Source: an uncultured Lacibacter sp. (GTDB taxonomy: Bacteria > Bacteroidota > Bacteroidia > Chitinophagales > Chitinophagaceae). Taken from it: a stretch of DNA of 36,065 nucleotides. Numbering within the stretch: position 1 is the first letter of the stretch; every line of letters begins with the position of its first letter. The position numbers were made by a program, and so were the translations under genes. The stretch covers positions 1 through 36,065 of the forward strand of contig NZ_CAMLGT010000007.1 of the NCBI RefSeq assembly GCF_946479605.1, written 5' to 3'. This document shows positions 15,444-23,434 of this stretch, piece after piece. A model generated the notes under the pieces. That model did no database searches. It worked only from the letters and a program-made list of their open reading frames with translations, and had not been told where the DNA came from.

Positions 15444-16223
15444 ATGCTTAAACAAACGCTCATCAATGCTACAAATGCGGGAGCTGCAGAATTGTCCCGT
15501 TTTTTCAACAGTAGTTTTGCTATTCATAATAAAGAAGGTGTCAATAATCTTGTAACTGAGGCCGATCATGCGGCGGAAAAAGCCATTATTGATGCAATAA
15601 AAAAAGAATTTCCTGATCATTATATTTTAAGTGAAGAAGCAGGTGAAATTGTACAGGACTCCACCTACAAATGGATCATTGATCCCATTGATGGTACGGT
15701 GAATTTTGCAAACGGCATTCCTATCTGTTGCGTAAGTATTGCAGTTGAAAAAGACGGCAAGATGATTTTAGGTGCGGTGTACAACCCGATCATGAACGAA
15801 TTCTTTTTTGCTGAACGTGGGCAAGGGGCTTACTTAAACGATAAGCCAATCCATGTAAGTGAACAACCTGAACTGATCAAAGCCTGTATGGTTACGGGTT
15901 TTCCGTACACGTATTTGGATATGCCTAACGGACCATTGGAAGTATTTGAACGTTTTATCCGTAAAGGTGTTCCTGTTCGCAGGTTAGGAAGTGCAGCAAT
16001 TGATCTTTGCTGGGTGGCTGCAGGCCGCTTCGATGGGTTTTATGAACATAAGCTGAATGCGTGGGATAGTGCAGCTGGTTTTCTGCTGGTGGAAGAAGCA
16101 GGTGGTAAGGTAACCGACTTTGAAGGAAAACCTTATTCGCCTTATCAACCACACCTGGTTGCAACCAACGGAAAGATCCATGATGAACTGGTGGAAGTGA
16201 TCAACGATAGAAAGAAACTGTAA
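15444..16223 (+). CDS. suhB: Inositol monophosphatase family protein
   Basis: The 259-aa protein has all IMPase metal-site motifs: SEEAGE near 63-68, WIIDPIDGTVNF with D80 and D83, and NAWDSAAG in the C-terminal half. The ATG at 15444 is preferred over the in-frame TTG at 15438, which lies inside the promoter box. It hydrolyses inositol phosphates or related sugar phosphates such as 3'-phosphoadenylate; the family is functionally broad. thiL follows 84 bp downstream across an AATCTGAAATC repeat, so they may be loosely co-transcribed. Confidence 0.92.
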   Translation: MLKQTLINATNAGAAELSRFFNSSFAIHNKEGVNNLVTEADHAAEKAIIDAIKKEFPDHYILSEEAGEIVQDSTYKWIIDPIDGTVNFANGIPICCVSIAVEKDGKMILGAVYNPIMNEFFFAERGQGAYLNDKPIHVSEQPELIKACMVTGFPYTYLDMPNGPLEVFERFIRKGVPVRRLGSAAIDLCWVAAGRFDGFYEHKLNAWDSAAGFLLVEEAGGKVTDFEGKPYSPYQPHLVATNGKIHDELVEVINDRKKL

Positions 16224-16271
16224 AAGAAGTGGAAAGGCGAAAGTGAAAGGTTGAAAATAGAAGAAGCAGGG

Positions 16272-16303
16272 AATCTGAAATCAAAAATCTAAAATCTGAA
16301 ATC
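16272..16303. repeat. AATCTGAAATC direct repeat ahead of thiL
   Basis: The 11-mer AATCTGAAATC occurs exactly twice (16272-16282 and 16293-16303) with an AAAAATCTAA filler between, ending 4 bp before the thiL start. Purine-rich quasi-repeats (GGAAAGGCGAAAGTGAAAGG at 16231-16250) precede it. Confidence 0.7.
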
Positions 16304-16307
16304 GAGT

Positions 16308-17342
16308 ATGAGTGAAGAACGTACAGAAATATCCTCCCTTGGGGAGTTTGGTTTAATTGACCATCTAACAAAAAATATAGAGCACCAGAATGCATCAACC
16401 ATTCTTGGTGTTGGTGATGATGCAGCAGTTATTGATCATTTTGGTAAACAAACAGTGGTCACTACTGACCTGCTGATTGAAGGTGTGCATTTTGACCTGA
16501 TGTACACACCGCTGAAGCATCTTGGATACAAAAGTGTGGTGGTGAATGTGAGCGACATTTATGCCATGAATGCAACACCCACACAAATTACACTGAGCCT
16601 GGCCGTTAGCAACCGTTTCAGCCTGGAAGCGTTGGAAGAATTTTACGAAGGTGTATATGCGGCTTGTGATGAATACGGCGTTGATCTTGTAGGTGGCGAT
16701 ACAACATCTTCCAACAAAGGCTTTGTGATCAGCGTAACAGCTATTGGCGAAGTGGCGCCTGATCAGTTTGTAAAACGCAGTACTGCCAAACCCAATGATC
16801 TGATTTGTGTAACCGGTTATCTCGGCGGAGCCTATCTTGGTTTGCTGTTGCTGGAAAGAGAGAAGAAAATCTTTCTTGAAACAAAAGGTGTGCAGCCCGA
16901 TCTGGAAGACCGTAGTTACATTGTTGGCCGTTTATTAAAACCGGAAGCAAGAAAAGATGTGATCGGTTTCTTTGAAAAAGAAAAAATAGTACCCACTGCT
17001 ATGATGGACATCAGCGATGGACTCAGCAGCGAAGTATTACACATCTGCAAGCAAAGCGGTACCGGTGCGGTGATTTATGAAGATAAATTACCTGTTCATC
17101 CTGATGCGAAGGATTTTGCCTATAAACTTGAAATTGATCCTACTGCCTGTGCATTAAGCGGTGGTGAAGATTATGAACTGGTATTTACCATTGCACAAAG
17201 CGATTATGATAAAATAAAAGATGTGGATGGTATTAATGTGGTGGGTTATATAACAGAGGCTGCTGAAGGCGCTCATATACTCACACGTGGTGGCAATAAA
17301 CACGAGTTAACAGCGCAAGGCTGGAATGCATTTGGTAAATAA
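16308..17342 (+). CDS. thiL: Thiamine-monophosphate kinase
   Basis: The 344-aa protein has the PurM-like ATPase fold of ThiL: GVGDDAAVI (about 34-42), TTDLLIEGVHFDL, LVGGDTTSS, the GEVAPDQFVKRSTAKPND segment, MDISDGLSSEV and ALSGGEDYELVF. It performs the last step to thiamine pyrophosphate. No other thi gene and no TPP riboswitch are present in the window, so it is separated from the rest of the pathway. The stop is 4 bp before the next gene, suggesting translational coupling with the S41 lipoprotein gene. Confidence 0.95.
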   Translation: MSEERTEISSLGEFGLIDHLTKNIEHQNASTILGVGDDAAVIDHFGKQTVVTTDLLIEGVHFDLMYTPLKHLGYKSVVVNVSDIYAMNATPTQITLSLAVSNRFSLEALEEFYEGVYAACDEYGVDLVGGDTTSSNKGFVISVTAIGEVAPDQFVKRSTAKPNDLICVTGYLGGAYLGLLLLEREKKIFLETKGVQPDLEDRSYIVGRLLKPEARKDVIGFFEKEKIVPTAMMDISDGLSSEVLHICKQSGTGAVIYEDKLPVHPDAKDFAYKLEIDPTACALSGGEDYELVFTIAQSDYDKIKDVDGINVVGYITEAAEGAHILTRGGNKHELTAQGWNAFGK

Positions 17343-17346
17343 GCGT

Positions 17347-18852
17347 ATGACGAGAAACATCTTTTTTCTACTGGCAGCAGGCATGCTGTATGTACTCTCT
17401 TCCTGTTCTGCAACAGGCAGCATTGGCTATACGCCGGAGAGAAAATACAGTCCCCGCCAGTTAAAAGAAGATGTACAGGTAATGGAAGAAACACTGCGGA
17501 AGAATCATCCTTCACTTTACTGGTACAGTTCAAAGGAAACAATTGATTCATCGTTCAGGCGGGCGTATGATGGCATTAAAGATTCCATGAACGAAAGACA
17601 GTTCCGTAACATTATTGCAGAAACACTGTTTGCGATCCGTTGCGGACACACCAGTGTACGCTTCTCAAAAAATTACGATCAGTTCATTGCCGGCAAGCGC
17701 TTGCCCACATTTCCGTTTGTGGCGAAAGTGGTGGACGATTCAACACTGGTGATCACCACCAATCTTAACAGGCGTGATTCTGTTTTACGTACAGGTACAC
17801 CTGTTCATTCGATCAACGGACTTTCAGCAAGGCAAATCATTGATTCATTGCTACCACTTGTATCAATTGATGGTAATGCAAAGAATTTCAGCTACCAGAA
17901 CCTCAGTAATAATTTCACTACGTATTATAATATCCGTTTTGGATTAAGAAGAAACTATACAATTGGTTATAGTAATATAAGAGGAGAGGAAAAGATCATA
18001 AATGTTCCGGTATATGATCCTGCAAGAGATACACTACGCCGCCGGCCACCGGTTACAATTGCTACGCCGCCTCCGCCATCACCGGTGCCCGATCTTACGG
18101 AACGGCAGCGCAGGCTGCAACGCACCCGCACATTTGCCATTGATTCACTCAAGAGGTTTGCTGTATTACGCATCAACAGTTTTGGCCCGGCATTGCAGAA
18201 ACGTTTCCTGAAAAAAACATTCCGCCAGCTGGAAAAAAAGAAAGTAGAACACTTGGTGATTGATGTACGCAACAATGGGGGCGGTCTCATCAAAAAATCA
18301 TTACGCCTTACAAAGTATATCAGTAATCAGCCATTTGTGTTTACTGATTCTATTTATGCTGTACAGCGCCGGCTACACAGCCATACAAAAGTGAGCAAGC
18401 GGTTTGTGTACAATCTTGGATTATTCTTTTTAAATAAGAAGCAACACGATAGTATGTATCGTTTCAAGTTTTTCAATGATCATCTGTACCATCCTTTTGC
18501 AAACAGGTACAAAGGCAAAGTGTACCTGTTAACCGGTGGGTATTCTTTTTCAGCCACCACACTTTTTGCAGCAGTGGTAAAGGGGCAGGATAATGTAACC
18601 ATTATTGGCGAAGAAACCGGCGGCGGTTATTATGGTAACAATGGTGTGTTTATACCGGAAATAGTATTGCCCAACAGCAAAATGCGTGTGCGGCTGCCGT
18701 TGTTCCGTATTGTTAATAATAAAAACTATCCGAAAGACGGACATGGTGTTTTGCCCGATGTGGAGGTGAAGGCGAGTGCCGAAAGTATCCGCCGCAACCG
18801 TGATCCTAAAATGGACAAAGCAATTGAACTGATCATGCAACGGAAAAAATAA
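17347..18852 (+). CDS. S41 family peptidase, predicted lipoprotein
   Basis: The 501-aa protein has a lipoprotein signal ending at C20 (L-S-S-C lipobox), so it is likely lipid-anchored in the envelope. ATG 17347 is chosen because it puts the signal at the true N-terminus. The S41 domain core is seen as VIDVRNNGGG and, further on, TGGYSFSATT with probable nucleophile S402, then GEETGGGYYG. A Pro-rich segment with PPPPSP (around residue 245) sits between the N-terminal helper domain and the core. No canonical PDZ domain is obvious. It probably cuts protein C-termini in the periplasm; the substrate is unknown. Confidence 0.88.
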   Translation: MTRNIFFLLAAGMLYVLSSCSATGSIGYTPERKYSPRQLKEDVQVMEETLRKNHPSLYWYSSKETIDSSFRRAYDGIKDSMNERQFRNIIAETLFAIRCGHTSVRFSKNYDQFIAGKRLPTFPFVAKVVDDSTLVITTNLNRRDSVLRTGTPVHSINGLSARQIIDSLLPLVSIDGNAKNFSYQNLSNNFTTYYNIRFGLRRNYTIGYSNIRGEEKIINVPVYDPARDTLRRRPPVTIATPPPPSPVPDLTERQRRLQRTRTFAIDSLKRFAVLRINSFGPALQKRFLKKTFRQLEKKKVEHLVIDVRNNGGGLIKKSLRLTKYISNQPFVFTDSIYAVQRRLHSHTKVSKRFVYNLGLFFLNKKQHDSMYRFKFFNDHLYHPFANRYKGKVYLLTGGYSFSATTLFAAVVKGQDNVTIIGEETGGGYYGNNGVFIPEIVLPNSKMRVRLPLFRIVNNKNYPKDGHGVLPDVEVKASAESIRRNRDPKMDKAIELIMQRKK

Positions 18853-18871
18853 TGCAGCTGTCAACATAAGT

Positions 18872-19174
18872 ATGAAGCACATCTTTCTTTCTATTTTACT
18901 CGTTATACTATTTGCGGCCTGCCAGAAAGATACAAACGCTGTTTGTACAGATGGTGTGATCAGATGGGGAGGTGAGCCCGCAGTTGATGGTCTTGGCTGG
19001 TATTATCAAAGTGAAGACCTGCCGAAATCTGTAAAGCTGAAAAATCTTTCAACTGCGTGGCAGAAAGACGGGCTGCAGGTACAGGCCTGCATCATCAAGC
19101 TCAATGAAAAATATCAATGCTTCTGCGCCGAACCAATGGATGTGTATCAGATAAAAAGGATTCGCCAGCGGTAA
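18872..19174 (+). CDS. Small Cys-containing lipoprotein, unknown function
   Basis: The 100-aa protein has a short signal and a lipobox F-A-A-C with C17, so it is probably anchored in the outer or inner membrane. The mature part has four further cysteines (C25, one in QACIIK and two in CFC) and a WGGEPAVDGLGW segment. I do not recognise a family. It begins 19 bp after the S41 gene stop and is probably in the same transcript. The cysteine pattern could be disulphides in the periplasm. Confidence 0.7.
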   Translation: MKHIFLSILLVILFAACQKDTNAVCTDGVIRWGGEPAVDGLGWYYQSEDLPKSVKLKNLSTAWQKDGLQVQACIIKLNEKYQCFCAEPMDVYQIKRIRQR

Positions 19175-19220
19175 ACTCACTGTTTAACTTCCTTTTATTT
19201 CTTTGTTTTTTGTTTCAGGA

Positions 19221-19228
19221 TAACTTTG
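19221..19228 (+). promoter_or_regulatory. -7 box for the two-component system
   Basis: TAACTTTG matches TAnnTTTG fully and lies 46 bp before the response regulator ATG. The -33 region is T-rich but has no TTTG at 19 nt. Confidence 0.5.
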
Positions 19229-19274
19229 CCATCTTCGCAACATTCCATGTTGTGTATAAAAGTGCAAAGCCATC

Positions 19275-19973
19275 ATGAAAAAAATTTTATTGGTTGAAGA
19301 TGAAATGCATGTGGTATCGTTCATCAAAAAAGGCCTTACAGAAGACGGCTATGACGTAACGGTAGCGTTTGACGGTAACACCGGTTTGCAATTGTTTCAT
19401 GATAACAATTTCGATCTGGTGATCCTTGATATTATGCTGCCCGATAAGAACGGGCTGGAAGTATGTAAGTCCATACGTACCGTTAATACCAGTATTCCTG
19501 TTTTATTTCTTACTGCATTGGGTACTGCTGAAAATATTGTGCTTGGTCTTGAAACAGGTGCCGACGACTATCTTGTAAAACCATTCAAGTTTATTGAGCT
19601 GGTGGCACGCATCCGCACATTATTACGTCGAACAGAAACCGGTAGCGCTACACCAGAGATACAGGAAGAACACATCTACCGCTTTGCTGATCTTGAAGTG
19701 AATGATTATAGAAAAGAAGTGATGCGTGATGGCAAACCAATCTCACTTACAACAACGGAGTATAAACTGATGTTATACTTTATCCGGAACAAAAACAAAG
19801 TGCTTTCACGCACCGATATACTGGATGAAGTATGGGGTGTAAATTTTGATATTGGTACAAATGTGGTGGATGTGTATGTGAACTACCTGCGTAAAAAGAT
19901 TGATAACCACGCTGACAATAAACTTATTCATACCGTAATAGGTATGGGATATGTGCTGAAGGAGAATGGATAG
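19275..19973 (+). CDS. OmpR/PhoB family response regulator
   Basis: The 232-aa protein has a receiver domain with phospho-acceptor D52 (VILDIMLP), T80 and K102 (VKPF), then a winged-helix DNA-binding domain (about 130-230) with the LTTTEYKLM and RTDILDEVWG helices and the usual C-terminal hairpin IHTVIGMGYVL. It is followed after 33 bp by its histidine kinase. OmpR/PhoB regulators typically bind direct repeats about 11 bp apart; such an array is at 21458-21508, directly after the kinase gene. Confidence 0.95.
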   Translation: MKKILLVEDEMHVVSFIKKGLTEDGYDVTVAFDGNTGLQLFHDNNFDLVILDIMLPDKNGLEVCKSIRTVNTSIPVLFLTALGTAENIVLGLETGADDYLVKPFKFIELVARIRTLLRRTETGSATPEIQEEHIYRFADLEVNDYRKEVMRDGKPISLTTTEYKLMLYFIRNKNKVLSRTDILDEVWGVNFDIGTNVVDVYVNYLRKKIDNHADNKLIHTVIGMGYVLKENG

Positions 19974-20006
19974 CTATTACTTACTTACTTAATTCTTTTG
20001 TATAAA

Positions 20007-21380
20007 ATGAAGTTGCAGATCAAAACCATGCTCATCCTGCTCACAGCATTTCTCACCATTATTGTGATGTTCAGCGGGTTTGTGTATTTATCTGTATCTA
20101 ATTATTCATACGAAGATTTTTACAAGCTGCTGGAGATACGTGCTGTTACTGCCGCAAAGGCAGAGCTTGACCAGGAAGGTGGTTCGGAAGAGATGATTGC
20201 ATTACGTAACCAGTTTTTTGAAAAACTACCACAGGAAAAAGACCGTTACTACCGCATAACCCCTGGTGAATCGTTTACCGACGAAGCAAAAGCATTGGGT
20301 GTACCTCTTTCATTTTTTAATGCCGTGCTGAAAGGTGGATCGGGTGAATACAGCAAGAACAGTATGTTTTACAAAGGCATCCGTTATAAGAGTAAGCTGG
20401 GCGAATATGTGGTTGTGGCATCGGCTCAAAACTATTTTGAGCTGCATCACTCCGCTTACCTGCGCCGCACACTTGTACTGGCCATTGGTGCAGCGTTTCT
20501 TTTTTCAGCCTTGATCGCTCTTTATTTTTCACGCTATGTATTCAGGCCGCTGCGGAAGATAACAGACAGGGTAAAAGAGATCGGTTCAGAAAACCTGCAC
20601 TTGCGGCTGGAAAATAATATGAACAATGATGAGCTGAGTGATCTTACCCGAACGTTCAACAACATGCTCGACCGTATTGAAACCTCTTTTGAAACACAGA
20701 ATAATTTCATCAGCAACGCATCGCATGAACTGCGTACTCCATTAACAGCTATTATTGGTGAAGCTGATGTAACACTCTCAAAGATTCGCACAATAGATGA
20801 ATATATTGAAACCATTAAGGTGATCCTTGATGAAGCGGAAACACTTGACCGTAAAACAAAAGCGCTGTTGTTTCTTGCACAAACAGGGTTTAATGGTAAG
20901 AACCAAAAATTTGATAAACTCCGCATTGATCAGTTGTTGTGGGATGTAAAAGAAACCATTGAAAAAATAAACACGAACAGCCGCATACACATTGATACCA
21001 GCCTGCTGCCGGAAAATCCGCTGAAGTTGAAAATAAAAGGCAATGAACAACTGCTGCATCTTGCATTGAGCAACATCATCAGTAATGCATGCAAGTACAG
21101 TAATAACCGGCAGGTGAATGTATCCATTGGGGCTTCGGATCAAAATGTGTTCATTATTGTAAAAGACCATGGTATTGGTATTCCCGAGAAAGAACTCAAA
21201 TACATTTACGATCCTTTCTTCCGTGCATCCAACACATTAAAGTACGAGGGCTATGGTATTGGTCTTCCGCTCACCCGCAACATCATCAGGCTGCACAATG
21301 GTGAAATCATTGTTACATCCATGATGGGCGAAGGCACTACTGTACAGATCAACCTCCCCATTGGCCAATTTGAGCTATAA
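20007..21380 (+). CDS. Membrane sensor histidine kinase (HAMP/HisKA/HATPase)
   Basis: The 457-aa protein (ATG 20007; an in-frame TTG lies at 19998) has a membrane segment at about 8-30, a periplasmic sensor region of about 120 residues, and a second segment near 150-175. A HAMP domain follows, then the H-box NASHELRTPLTAI with H240, and an HATPase domain with NIISNACKYS (N-box), DHGIGIP (G1) and GYGIGLPL (G2). The order and size resemble CusS/RprX-type kinases. The periplasmic domain shows no motif that tells the signal. It pairs with the regulator 33 bp upstream. Confidence 0.95.
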   Translation: MKLQIKTMLILLTAFLTIIVMFSGFVYLSVSNYSYEDFYKLLEIRAVTAAKAELDQEGGSEEMIALRNQFFEKLPQEKDRYYRITPGESFTDEAKALGVPLSFFNAVLKGGSGEYSKNSMFYKGIRYKSKLGEYVVVASAQNYFELHHSAYLRRTLVLAIGAAFLFSALIALYFSRYVFRPLRKITDRVKEIGSENLHLRLENNMNNDELSDLTRTFNNMLDRIETSFETQNNFISNASHELRTPLTAIIGEADVTLSKIRTIDEYIETIKVILDEAETLDRKTKALLFLAQTGFNGKNQKFDKLRIDQLLWDVKETIEKINTNSRIHIDTSLLPENPLKLKIKGNEQLLHLALSNIISNACKYSNNRQVNVSIGASDQNVFIIVKDHGIGIPEKELKYIYDPFFRASNTLKYEGYGIGLPLTRNIIRLHNGEIIVTSMMGEGTTVQINLPIGQFEL

Positions 21381-21457
21381 CATTTCTTCAACAACTGTGT
21401 AAACATCTGTGCTGTTGCTGATGTTATTGTTTAACAGAAGTAAGAACAGCTGTTTGT

Positions 21458-21508
21458 TTCTAATCGTATTCTAATTCCGGGCTGTATATTCTAACTGTAT
21501 TCTAATTG
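21458..21508 (+). promoter_or_regulatory. Four TTCTAAY direct repeats, candidate response-regulator binding array
   Basis: The heptamers start at 21458, 21469, 21489 and 21500 (TTCTAAT, TTCTAAT, TTCTAAC, TTCTAAT). The spacings are 11, 20 and 11 bp: two PhoB-box-like tandem pairs, all on one face of the helix. The array lies between the kinase gene and the downstream universal-stress-like gene. A weak CAgtTTTG box at 21539-21546 follows about 30 bp later, as expected for an activated promoter. Binding by the adjacent regulator is inference. Confidence 0.65.
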
Positions 21509-21574
21509 CAGCTTAAAACTGTTTTAATGAGTGTGCAGCAGTTTTGCAATCTTAATCGCAAAACAAAAAATGCT

Positions 21575-22075
21575 ATGGAAAAAACAGTATTGGTTCCAAC
21601 CGATTTCAGCATCGCTTCGCTCAGCATTGTCAGAACATATTTGAATGCACAACCAGCGGGCACAAAGCTGAATATTATTCTGCTGCATGGTCTTCATCAA
21701 ACAGATTCAATTACCAGTTTGCTTTTCTTTTCCAAATCAAAGATGCTCGAGGAGCTGGTGAGCAAAGAGTTTGATGAAGCCTGCCATGTGCTCAGAAACA
21801 AATTTGCTTCGCAGATCAACAGTATGCGTAAAGATGTGTTTTCAGGATTTACACAGGCTGCATTTAACCAGTATGCAGAAGCAAAGAAAATTGATGAAGT
21901 ATGCCTCCCCGTTCTTTATAATCCAAAATTTAAAAACAGCAACAGTTTCGATCTGCTGCCTTACATCAAAGCAAGCAATCTTGCTATTGAAACCGTAGGT
22001 TCAGAAGTAGATGTGCCGATGCCTGAAAAAGGAAAAGTGGCTGAATTGTTTTTCAGTCGTGTATCTGTAAGCTGA
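21575..22075 (+). CDS. Universal-stress-protein-like protein
   Basis: The 166-aa protein begins MEKTVLVPTDFS, the signature start of UspA-like domains. The longer frame upstream is rejected because it would run through the predicted promoter. The C-terminal G-x2-G-x9-G nucleotide-binding motif is not visible, so it may not bind ATP. It is the first gene after the TTCTAAY array and begins a probable three-gene unit with the next two genes. Role: stress response is a family-level guess. Confidence 0.75.
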   Translation: MEKTVLVPTDFSIASLSIVRTYLNAQPAGTKLNIILLHGLHQTDSITSLLFFSKSKMLEELVSKEFDEACHVLRNKFASQINSMRKDVFSGFTQAAFNQYAEAKKIDEVCLPVLYNPKFKNSNSFDLLPYIKASNLAIETVGSEVDVPMPEKGKVAELFFSRVSVS

Positions 22076-22093
22076 TCAAACACAAATACAGTT

Positions 22094-22567
22094 ATGAAAC
22101 TATGGATTGCCTATATCAGCATTTTTATACTTAGCATCGGTGGACTTGCCTTTGCTTTTAAGCATGTGACCAGCCCTGAAAAAACCATACTTGGTGAGTG
22201 GAAAGAGATTGACTGGAAATATGAAACATCCGTTGCTTTTGCTGCTGACATTGCAGCAGCAAGCAAAGCAAAAACAGCGCAGCCTGAGTTTTCATTTCAC
22301 AAAGCAGAGGATTGGAGCTTTCTGCCCGATGGCCGTTTACGTTTAGTGATTGCAGGAAAAGAGGAAATATTAACATGGCGTATAAAAGGGCGTGGGCATG
22401 TGTTGCAGATCAGGTACGGAGCAGACAGGATCGAGAATTACCAGTTAACCGTTTTAGATAAAAACAGAATGGTGTTGAACGCAGAATCGGACGTGCAGGC
22501 ACGTGGTATTGCACAATTAATTTTTGAACGGAAAAAAACGGAAACGTATGCTCAGGAAATACAGTAA
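22094..22567 (+). CDS. Small membrane-anchored protein, lipocalin-like architecture
   Basis: The 157-aa protein has one N-terminal membrane segment (about 4-22) and a soluble, probably beta-rich domain that starts LGEWKEIDWKYE and includes FLPDGRLRL. That resembles the start of lipocalin-like small domains in Bacteroidota, but I cannot name the family. It starts 18 bp after the Usp-like gene, and its end overlaps the next start by 20 bp, showing tight coupling. Confidence 0.7.
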   Translation: MKLWIAYISIFILSIGGLAFAFKHVTSPEKTILGEWKEIDWKYETSVAFAADIAAASKAKTAQPEFSFHKAEDWSFLPDGRLRLVIAGKEEILTWRIKGRGHVLQIRYGADRIENYQLTVLDKNRMVLNAESDVQARGIAQLIFERKKTETYAQEIQ

Positions 22568-23360
22568 CAGCAGAACATTGGGTGATAATGTGCGGCTGGG
22601 TGTGCTTACTGCATTCTCTGCCGGTATGGTGAATATTGGTTCACTGCTATTGTTCTTCTCGTTTACATCCAATGTAACAGGACACTATGCGATACTTGCT
22701 GCAGAACTGGTGAAAGGAAACTTATACCAGGCGGCTGTTGTATTGGGCTGGATCTTCCTGTTTTTCTTTGGTGGGTTTGTATCAAACATGTTTGTGATCC
22801 ATCTCAATAAAAAGAACACCTATATCGCCCATGCCATACCTATTGTGCTGGAGATACTTTGTTTAGTGGCCGTTGGTACCTATGGACAGTTTTTCTATAA
22901 AGAAACACTTGTTGAAACCGAAATACTGCTTGCCCTGATGCTGTTTGCAATGGGTTTGCAAAACGGGTTAACAGCAAGTATTTCAAACTTTGCAGTAAAA
23001 ACAACACACCTTACCGGTGTAACAACTGACCTTGGTATTTTATTTTCCATGTTTACGCATAAGGAATACAGGAAGAACAAGGAAATGAGAGGGAAAGCCA
23101 TCCTGCTGTTATCAATTGCCTCATCTTATGTGGCGGGTGCAGTGGTGGCAGGTGTTACTTATATGCACATGGGTTTTTCCCTGTTTTATGTAGTGAGTGC
23201 CTTCCTGGTAGTGGTAATCTTCTATGACTTCTATAAGTTAAAACTGTTCCGCTTTTTAACAAGCAAGCGAATAAAACAACAGGTAGTGAAGCAAAGTAAT
23301 AAACCAAAGGCATTTCCAAACGTTCACCTGAAGAAAGAAGAAGAGGTGCCGGTTTATTGA
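22548..23360 (+). CDS. DUF1275 (YoaK-like) membrane protein
   Basis: The 270-aa protein (ATG 22548; the longer frame starts with TTG) has six predicted membrane segments and the DUF1275 pattern: LTAFSAGMVNIGSLLLF, SNVTGHYAILAAEL, then the ALQNG-like FAMGLQNGLTASISNFAVKTTHLTG. The function of the family is not established. The C-terminus is a charged cytoplasmic tail of about 40 residues. It closes the unit and is followed by a terminator at 23403-23434. Confidence 0.88.
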   Translation: MLRKYSNSRTLGDNVRLGVLTAFSAGMVNIGSLLLFFSFTSNVTGHYAILAAELVKGNLYQAAVVLGWIFLFFFGGFVSNMFVIHLNKKNTYIAHAIPIVLEILCLVAVGTYGQFFYKETLVETEILLALMLFAMGLQNGLTASISNFAVKTTHLTGVTTDLGILFSMFTHKEYRKNKEMRGKAILLLSIASSYVAGAVVAGVTYMHMGFSLFYVVSAFLVVVIFYDFYKLKLFRFLTSKRIKQQVVKQSNKPKAFPNVHLKKEEEVPVY

Positions 23361-23402
23361 TCGTTCAATTTTGTTTATGTTGATTGATGGTTATACAAAC
23401 AC

Positions 23403-23434
23403 ACGATGCGGCTTTTGCTGCGTCGTCTTTTTTT
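23403..23434 (+). terminator. Terminator after the DUF1275 gene
   Basis: Arms 23403-23412 and 23417-23426 pair over 10 bp with two G-U pairs around a TTTT loop. Seven T residues follow (23428-23434). The end abuts the 3' end of nagA on the other strand. Confidence 0.88.
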
